DNA of 64,000 nt from Rhizobium lusitanum (GTDB lineage Bacteria > Pseudomonadota > Alphaproteobacteria > Rhizobiales > Rhizobiaceae), in assembly GCF_014189535.1 (NCBI RefSeq), contig NZ_CP050308.1, positions 2,207,501-2,271,500 on the forward strand, written 5' to 3'. Below the pieces are notes generated by a model. That model did not search any database, was not told the origin of the DNA, and worked only from the letters and a program-made list of their open reading frames with translations. How positions within the stretch are numbered: the first letter of the stretch is position 1; each line of letters begins with the position of its first letter. Below, one piece after another: positions 59,271 to 64,000 of the stretch. The translations under genes were made by a program, and so were the position numbers.

Positions 59271-60293
59271 ATGAACGAGCTTCGATCCAAACGCATCACC
59301 CAAGCCGATATTGCCAGCAGGGCCGGCGTCTCCGTCTCCACCGTGTCGCGGGTACTGACCAATGAACCCGGCATCAGCGACACGATCCGCCAGCAGATCT
59401 TCAAGGTGGCGAGCGATCTCGGCTATCCGCTAAAAGCCGCTGCCGATACCATGCCGGGAGGACTAGCGTTGATCGCCAGCGACAGCGCCACGGGCGGCCT
59501 CAGCGTCTTTTACGAAGGCATTCTCGAGGGCTTGCGCGCCGGTGCCGCCGAACGTGGCATGCCCTTCGACATCCGCCTCGTCCGCGAGGCAAGGACGTCA
59601 CCGGAGCATATCCAGGAGCAGCTTCAGGCGGCTGGCGCCGAGGGGCTGTTCCTCGTTGGTATCGATCCGCCCGACGACCTGCGCCCCTGGCTGGAGGAAA
59701 GCGGCACGCCGACCGTACTCGTCAACGGAAACGACCCGAAGCTGCGCTTCGACGGCGTTTCGCCCTCGAATTTCTTCGGCGCCTATGCCGCGACCCGCCG
59801 GCTACTGGATGCCGGCCATCGCCGTATCCTGCATTTCACCGGCTCCCATCGCCAGACCATCCGCGAACGCGTCCGCGGCTTCGAGGCGGCGATCGCCTCG
59901 GTGGAGGGCGCCGAAGGCCGGCTGGTGCCGATGACGTTTCGCGGCAGCTCCAGCCATGAAGCCCATGATACCACCGCCGCTATCCTCGCCGAAGACCGCA
60001 GCTTCACCGCCGCCTTCTGCATGAACGATTTCATCGCCGTCGGCGTGCTTGATGCCGTGGTGGAAGCCGGTCAGCGTGTGCCCGAGGATTTCGCCATCGT
60101 TGGCTTCGATGACCTGCCCTGTGCCCTGATGACCAATCCGCGTCTTGCCACCATGCGTGTCGACCGCGCTGCCCTCGGGCGCGAGGCGATCAACCTGATG
60201 ATCGCCCGCTTGCGCGATCGCGACGCGCCCGCCCGTCAAGTCTGCCATGCCGTCACACCCGTCCCCGGTGGCACCCTTCCGCCCGAAACCTGA
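59271..60293 (+). CDS. LacI-family transcriptional regulator
   Basis: 340 residues. ATG at 59271 gives the standard HTH SKRITQADIASRAGVSVSTVSRVLTNEPGISDTIRQQIFKVASDLGYP. Hinge and ligand-binding domain follow, with LVGIDPPDDLRPWLEESGTPTVLVNG and the C-terminal FCMNDFIAVGVLDAVVEAGQRVPEDFAIVGFDDLP. The longer open frame from 59208 is rejected as outside the HTH. It heads the DUF2264/dehydrogenase genes and diverges from the binding-protein gene, so it probably represses both until a sugar ligand appears. Confidence 0.92.
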   Translation: MNELRSKRITQADIASRAGVSVSTVSRVLTNEPGISDTIRQQIFKVASDLGYPLKAAADTMPGGLALIASDSATGGLSVFYEGILEGLRAGAAERGMPFDIRLVREARTSPEHIQEQLQAAGAEGLFLVGIDPPDDLRPWLEESGTPTVLVNGNDPKLRFDGVSPSNFFGAYAATRRLLDAGHRRILHFTGSHRQTIRERVRGFEAAIASVEGAEGRLVPMTFRGSSSHEAHDTTAAILAEDRSFTAAFCMNDFIAVGVLDAVVEAGQRVPEDFAIVGFDDLPCALMTNPRLATMRVDRAALGREAINLMIARLRDRDAPARQVCHAVTPVPGGTLPPET

Positions 60294-60333
60294 ACCGCGT
60301 CTCCTGCGGAGGCGCCAAGCAAGAGCCAGACCG

Positions 60334-62191
60334 ATGATCTACGACCCCGTCAGCACCAATCCGCTCGCCGGCAATCCGCTCAAAAACCGCGCCGACATGC
60401 GTTGCGCGCTGACCGACCTGTTCGATCCGCTGCTGCCTTACTTCTCCAAGGGCAATGCTCGCGTCCGCATCGACGCCGCCGGCGCGCATTTCGACCGTGC
60501 CGCCGCCGATCTCGAAGGTTTTGCCCGCCCCCTCTGGGGCCTTGCGCCGCTCGGCGCCGGCGGCGGAGATTTCGCCCATTGGGCCCGCTTTGCCGAGGGG
60601 ATCGCCAACGGCGTTGACCCCAGCCATCCGGAATATTGGGGCGGTGTCAACGGCCGCGACCAGCGCATGGTCGAACTCGCTGCCCTGGGCTTTGCACTAG
60701 CTCTGGTGCCGGAGAAGATCTGGGAGCCACTGGATACCCGCGCCCGCGGCAATCTCATCGCCTACCTCAAGCACGCCCGTACCTTCGACTATGCCGACAA
60801 CAACTGGCGCTTCTTCCGCGTGCTGGTGGACATCGCGCTGGACCGGCTTGGCGCCACCTTCGACCGCAGCCTGACGGAGGATTACCTCAAGGAGCTGGAC
60901 GGGTTCTACATCGCCGACGGCTGGTATCGCGACGGCAATATCCGGCGCATCGACCACTACGTACCCTTCGCCATGCATTTCTACGGGCTGATCTATTCCA
61001 AGCTCGTCAATGACGACCGCGCCGAGCGCTACCGCGAGCGCGCCGTGCTCTTCGCCAAGGACTTCCGCCACTGGTTCGCCCCCGATGGCGCCACCATCCC
61101 CCTTCGGCCGCAGCCTGACCTACCGCTTCGCCTGCGCCGGCTTCTGGTCGGCACTGGCCTTCGCCGATGTCGAGGCGCTGCCCTGGGGCGAGATCAAGGG
61201 GCTTTGCCTCCGGCATCTGCGCTGGTGGGCCGACAAGCCGATCGCCAATCGCGACGGCACGCTGCCGATCGGCTACGCCTATCCCAACCTGCTGATGTCG
61301 GAAAACTACAATTCCGCCGGCTCGCCCTATTGGGCTTTCAAGGCCTTCCTACCGCTGGCGCTCCCCGAGACACATCCCTTCTGGACGGCAGAGGAAAAGC
61401 CGCAAAGTGCTGAGCCAGCTATCGTGCCGCTCAAGCATCCCGGCATGGTAATGATGCACAGCAAGGCCGATGTCGTGGCGCTGTCTTCCGGTCAGGAAAA
61501 TCAGCAGATGCGCTTCGGGGCGGAAAAATACGCCAAGTTCGCCTATTCCGCCCGCTATGGCTTCAGCATCGAAAGCGACGAACGCGCTTTCACCGGCGCT
61601 GTCTTCGACTCGATGCTCGCCTTCAGCGATGACGGCCTGCACTACCGCGTCCGCGAGACCAATCAGGAAGCGAAGCTCGCCGGCGATACGCTCTATGCCA
61701 AATGGTCGCCCTTGCCCGACGTGACCGTCGAGACCTGGCTGATCCCCGCCACGCCCTGGCATGTCCGCCTGCACAAGATTACCACGCCACGGCCGTTGCA
61801 AACGGCCGAAGGCGGCTTTGCCATCGCGCGGCGCGATTTCGAGGCCGACACGCTCTCAGCCGGCAAGGGTGCTGCCTATGCCATCGGCGAAGAGGATTTC
61901 AGCGGCATTGTTGATCTCGGCTCGACAGTCGCCCGCGACGGCGTGGCACAGAAGGCGCCGCCGAACACCAACCTGATCGTCGCCAAGACGTTGGTACCGC
62001 AGTTGCGCGGCACGATCCCGGCGGGCGAGACCATTCTCGTCTCTGCCATTCTCGCCGAGCGCGATCCCTCGGCTATCTCCGGCGCCTGGACGAAGCCACC
62101 CGCAAAACCCGACATCGACGCCCTGCGCGCCCTGATCGCCGAGAAAGGCATCGATGTCAGCGCCATCGAAGCGCCGGGACGCCTGCCATGA
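60334..62191 (+). pseudogene. DUF2264 protein gene with a single-base frameshift
   Basis: Two overlapping frames together give one DUF2264 protein of about 618 residues. The first reads MIYDPVSTNPLAGNPLKNRADMRCALTDLFDPL through ...RHWFAPDGATIP. The second continues FGRSLTYRFACAGFWSALAFADVEALPWGEIKG to the end at 62191. The switch falls in a run of five C residues at 61098-61102: removing one C joins the frames perfectly. Family members act on uronic-acid-containing sugars (I recall a link to CAZy GH154 beta-glucuronidases, from memory). The shift may be a real mutation, a phase-variable tract or a base-calling error. ATG at 60334 is used. The stop overlaps the next start by four bases. Confidence 0.85.
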
Positions 62192-63210
62192 CACCATCTG
62201 CCTCCCGCCCGACCATTGCCTTCTCCATGCAGCCGACGCGTACGCAGCATGTGCTACCGCCTGGCCTGATCCAGCGCCTCGACACGATCGGCCGTGTGCT
62301 CGATAGTGAGCCGATGGTGCGCTTCGACGACGAAAGAGCACGCAAGCTGCTCGGCGAAACGGAGATCCTGATCACCGGCTGGGGTTCGCCGCCCATTAAC
62401 GAGGCTGCACTGGCGCAGGCGCCACATCTGAAGCTGGTGGCGCATGCGGCGGGCACGGTGAAGGGCCTGATCGAGGACGGCCTGTTCGACAGGAACATAG
62501 TCGTCAGTCATGCGGCGCAAGCCAATGCCCTGCCGGTCGCCGAATTCACCCTTGCGGCGATCATCTTTGCCGGCAAGCAGGTCTTCCGCTTTCACGACCT
62601 CTATGTCGCCGACCGTAACCGCCACCGCACCCAGCCGATCCAGGCCGAAGCCATCGGCAATTACGGCAGCACGGTCGGTATCATCGGCGCATCGCGCATT
62701 GGCCGCCGGGTGATCGAACTGCTTGCACCCTTCGACTACCGGATCCTGCTATACGATCCGATGGTCGATGAGGCGGAAGCCTCGCGTCTCGGCGTCGAGA
62801 AGACCGAACTCGACGCCTTGATGGCCAGCGCCGATATTGTCTCGCTGCATGCCCCTTCACTGCCGGTAACGCGGCATATGATCGACGTCCACCGCCTGTC
62901 CCTGATGAAGCCCGGCGCGACCTTCATCAACACGGCGCGCGGCGCATTGGTCGATGAAGCAGCGCTGCTTGCCATCCTGAAAACCGGCCGGATCGATGCG
63001 ATCATCGACGTCACAGATCCCGAGATCCCGGAGGCAGGCTCGGCCTTTTACGATCTGCCGAACGTCTTCCTGACACCGCATATCGCCGGCGCCGTCGGCC
63101 TGGAACGCACCCGCCTCGGCGAGATGGCAGTCGAAGAAGCCATCCGCTTCATCGAGGGAAAACCGCTGCTCTATGAAATCCGTCGTGAGGATCTGGCGCG
63201 CATGGCGTGA
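62188..63210 (+). CDS. NAD-dependent 2-hydroxyacid dehydrogenase
   Basis: 340 residues of the D-isomer-specific 2-hydroxyacid dehydrogenase family (SerA/GhrB type). The Rossmann motif is STVGIIGASRIGRRVIELLAPFDYRILLYDP (GxGxxG has Ala-Ser in the third and fourth place: GASRIG). The catalytic Arg is in INTARGALVDEAALL, and the Glu/His pair is in VTDPEIPEAGSAFYDLPNVFLTPHIAGAVGLER. Its start overlaps the DUF2264 stop (ATGA), so the two are one operon. It might reduce or oxidise a keto or hydroxy acid released from the DUF2264 product. Substrate unknown. Confidence 0.91.
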   Translation: MTPSASRPTIAFSMQPTRTQHVLPPGLIQRLDTIGRVLDSEPMVRFDDERARKLLGETEILITGWGSPPINEAALAQAPHLKLVAHAAGTVKGLIEDGLFDRNIVVSHAAQANALPVAEFTLAAIIFAGKQVFRFHDLYVADRNRHRTQPIQAEAIGNYGSTVGIIGASRIGRRVIELLAPFDYRILLYDPMVDEAEASRLGVEKTELDALMASADIVSLHAPSLPVTRHMIDVHRLSLMKPGATFINTARGALVDEAALLAILKTGRIDAIIDVTDPEIPEAGSAFYDLPNVFLTPHIAGAVGLERTRLGEMAVEEAIRFIEGKPLLYEIRREDLARMA

Positions 63211-63305
63211 CGCAACGCAGCAATTTCACGAAAACACCCTGAAAACGCCCCATTTCGGCACGCCTGAAAAACCGGTTTTTAATCATTCCCGGCTAGCAAT
63301 CTCTT

Positions 63306-63357
63306 AGCGCATGACCCCAAAAGTTCGGCTTCGAATTTTTGGAAAGGATCATGCGCC
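63306..63357. repeat. Palindromic intergenic repeat (about 50 bp)
   Basis: GCGCATGA (63307-63314) pairs with TCATGCGC (63349-63356), with an inner AAGTTCGG/CGAATTTT stretch. Similar elements with ATGATCC/GGATCAT ends are common between rhizobial genes. Confidence 0.5.
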
Positions 63358-63367
63358 AACGAAGTTG

Positions 63368-63410
63368 TTGCTGCGTCCTTTGCGCGTCCACAAGACGCGC
63401 GGCGCAGCAA
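63368..63410 (+). repeat. Long hairpin in the leader of the lipoprotein gene
   Basis: TTGCTGCG (63368-63375) pairs with CGCAGCAA (63403-63410), and inside it GCGCGTC (63382-63388) pairs with GACGCGC (63394-63400) around a five-base loop. It ends 16 bases before the ATG at 63427, close enough to affect translation initiation if transcribed. It may be the second half of the repeat that starts at 63306. Confidence 0.45.
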
Positions 63411-63426
63411 TGAAGAGGTTCTAGTC

Positions 63427-64000
63427 ATGCGTACTCGCGTTCTTTCCATTCTGGCTGTCTTGCTGCTCGGCGTGCTGGCAAGCTGCGCCACCGCGCCCAG
63501 TCGTACCCGCAATGTCTGCGCGATCTTCGATCAGCGCGACGGCTGGTTCAACAACTGGCAGCGAGCGGCCGAGCGCACCGAGCGCAAATACGGCGTTCCC
63601 GTGCCAATCCTGATGGCGACGATCTACACCGAATCCGGCTTCCAGCCGCGCGCCCGTCCGCCCAGACGATATTTGCTCGGCTTCATTCCCTGGAAGCGCC
63701 CATCGAGCGCCTACGGCTTCTCGCAGGCACTGGATGGCACATGGGACAAGTATAAGCGCGAGACAGGCAACTGGGGCGCAAGCCGCACCAGCTTCTCCGA
63801 CGCCATCGATTTCGTTGGCTGGTATCACTACCGGACGCACCTCGAGACCGGCATCGCGCTCAACGATTCCTATGATCTCTATCTCGCCTATTATTCCGGC
63901 ACGAAGGGTTATCTGCAGGGATCATGGCGCGGCAATGCGACGGCGCTCGCCGGCGCAAAGCGCTTCAACGGCATGACCGCGATTTACGCGCAGCAATTGC
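63427..64000 (+). CDS. Lipoprotein lytic transglycosylase (SLT/EmtA-like), 3-prime truncated by the window
   Basis: The frame is open from ATG 63427 to the last base; at least 191 residues are present. The signal peptide ends in a lipobox: MRTRVLSILAVLLLGVLASCATAPS (LASC, Cys20), so it is a lipoprotein. The SLT-type catalytic Glu is in VPVPILMATIYTESGFQPRARPP. The following SAYGFSQALDGTWDKYKRETGNWGASRTSF and LYLAYYSGTKGYLQGSW match lytic transglycosylases, which cleave the peptidoglycan glycan strand. The C-terminal part is missing. GAAGAGG at 63412-63418 is the ribosome-binding site. Confidence 0.88.
   Translation, partial: MRTRVLSILAVLLLGVLASCATAPSRTRNVCAIFDQRDGWFNNWQRAAERTERKYGVPVPILMATIYTESGFQPRARPPRRYLLGFIPWKRPSSAYGFSQALDGTWDKYKRETGNWGASRTSFSDAIDFVGWYHYRTHLETGIALNDSYDLYLAYYSGTKGYLQGSWRGNATALAGAKRFNGMTAIYAQQL

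Noticed and set aside
61010..61100. Separate start for a second protein at 61010
   Set aside because: The first 30 codons of that frame are Ser/Pro/Ala-rich noise; the sequence only becomes protein-like after the C tract, so a frameshift explains it better.

Overview
The window looks like part of a replicon of a Rhizobium-type alphaproteobacterium (Rhizobiaceae). It is GC-rich, carries intergenic mosaic repeats of the kind typical of rhizobia (41515-41618 and 54537-54626), a complete set of genes resembling the rhizobial glycerol ABC importer GlpSTPQUV, a DUF1612/RHE_PE00001-type regulator, and a histidine-utilisation cluster with the formimidoylglutamate deiminase (HutF) branch. I see no tRNA, rRNA, CRISPR array, insertion sequence or replication gene. 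The species cannot be fixed from the sequence alone.

Layout. 1-10437: multidrug efflux. A 5-prime-truncated RND permease on the plus strand faces an MdtABC-type operon on the minus strand, with a shared terminator between them. 10675-14850: a DUF1612 regulator, then a copper P-type ATPase and its CueR-type regulator behind a near-canonical CueR promoter. 15043-19738: a thiolase, a VapBC-type toxin-antitoxin pair, a small exported protein, a DHA2 drug transporter and a sulfite-oxidase-like molybdoenzyme. 19820-29672: the hut region. hutI-hutH-hutU run left and hutF-hutC run right from a shared region with a perfect HutC-type palindrome. hutD lies beyond hutU, cut off from it by an oppositely oriented Phd/VapC module. 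A second ammonia-lyase-fold gene at 28182-29672 lacks the residues that form the MIO cofactor. 29859-35734: an exported DUF5666-like protein and an AcrAB-type pump with a divergent TetR repressor and an AcrR-like operator. 35751-37956: mntR and mntH. 38089-40432: an M23 peptidase-like envelope protein and a DUF427 protein.

40429-48014 is a carbohydrate locus: a CUT1 ABC importer (binding protein, two permeases, ATPase) diverging from a ROK regulator, a Gfo/Idh/MocA dehydrogenase and a ThuA-like protein. 48207-49755 holds a VOC protein and a ZntB/CorA-type transporter. 50276-56483 is glpSTPQUV, without glpR or glpD in front of it. 56709-57569 is an exported HAD acid phosphatase, followed by a 209-bp inverted-repeat element. 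57824-63210 is a second sugar-type locus: a Tat-exported binding protein diverging from a LacI regulator, a DUF2264 gene broken by one extra C in a C run, and a 2-hydroxyacid dehydrogenase. The window ends inside a lipoprotein lytic transglycosylase gene starting at 63427.

The observations most worth following are the MIO-less ammonia-lyase paralogue beside a normal hutH, the frameshifted DUF2264 locus, the toxin-antitoxin module splitting hutU from hutD, the M23 protein lacking a zinc ligand, and the ROK regulator lacking its cysteine cluster. No wholly new multi-gene system is evident. Most of the window is familiar transport and catabolism with local oddities.
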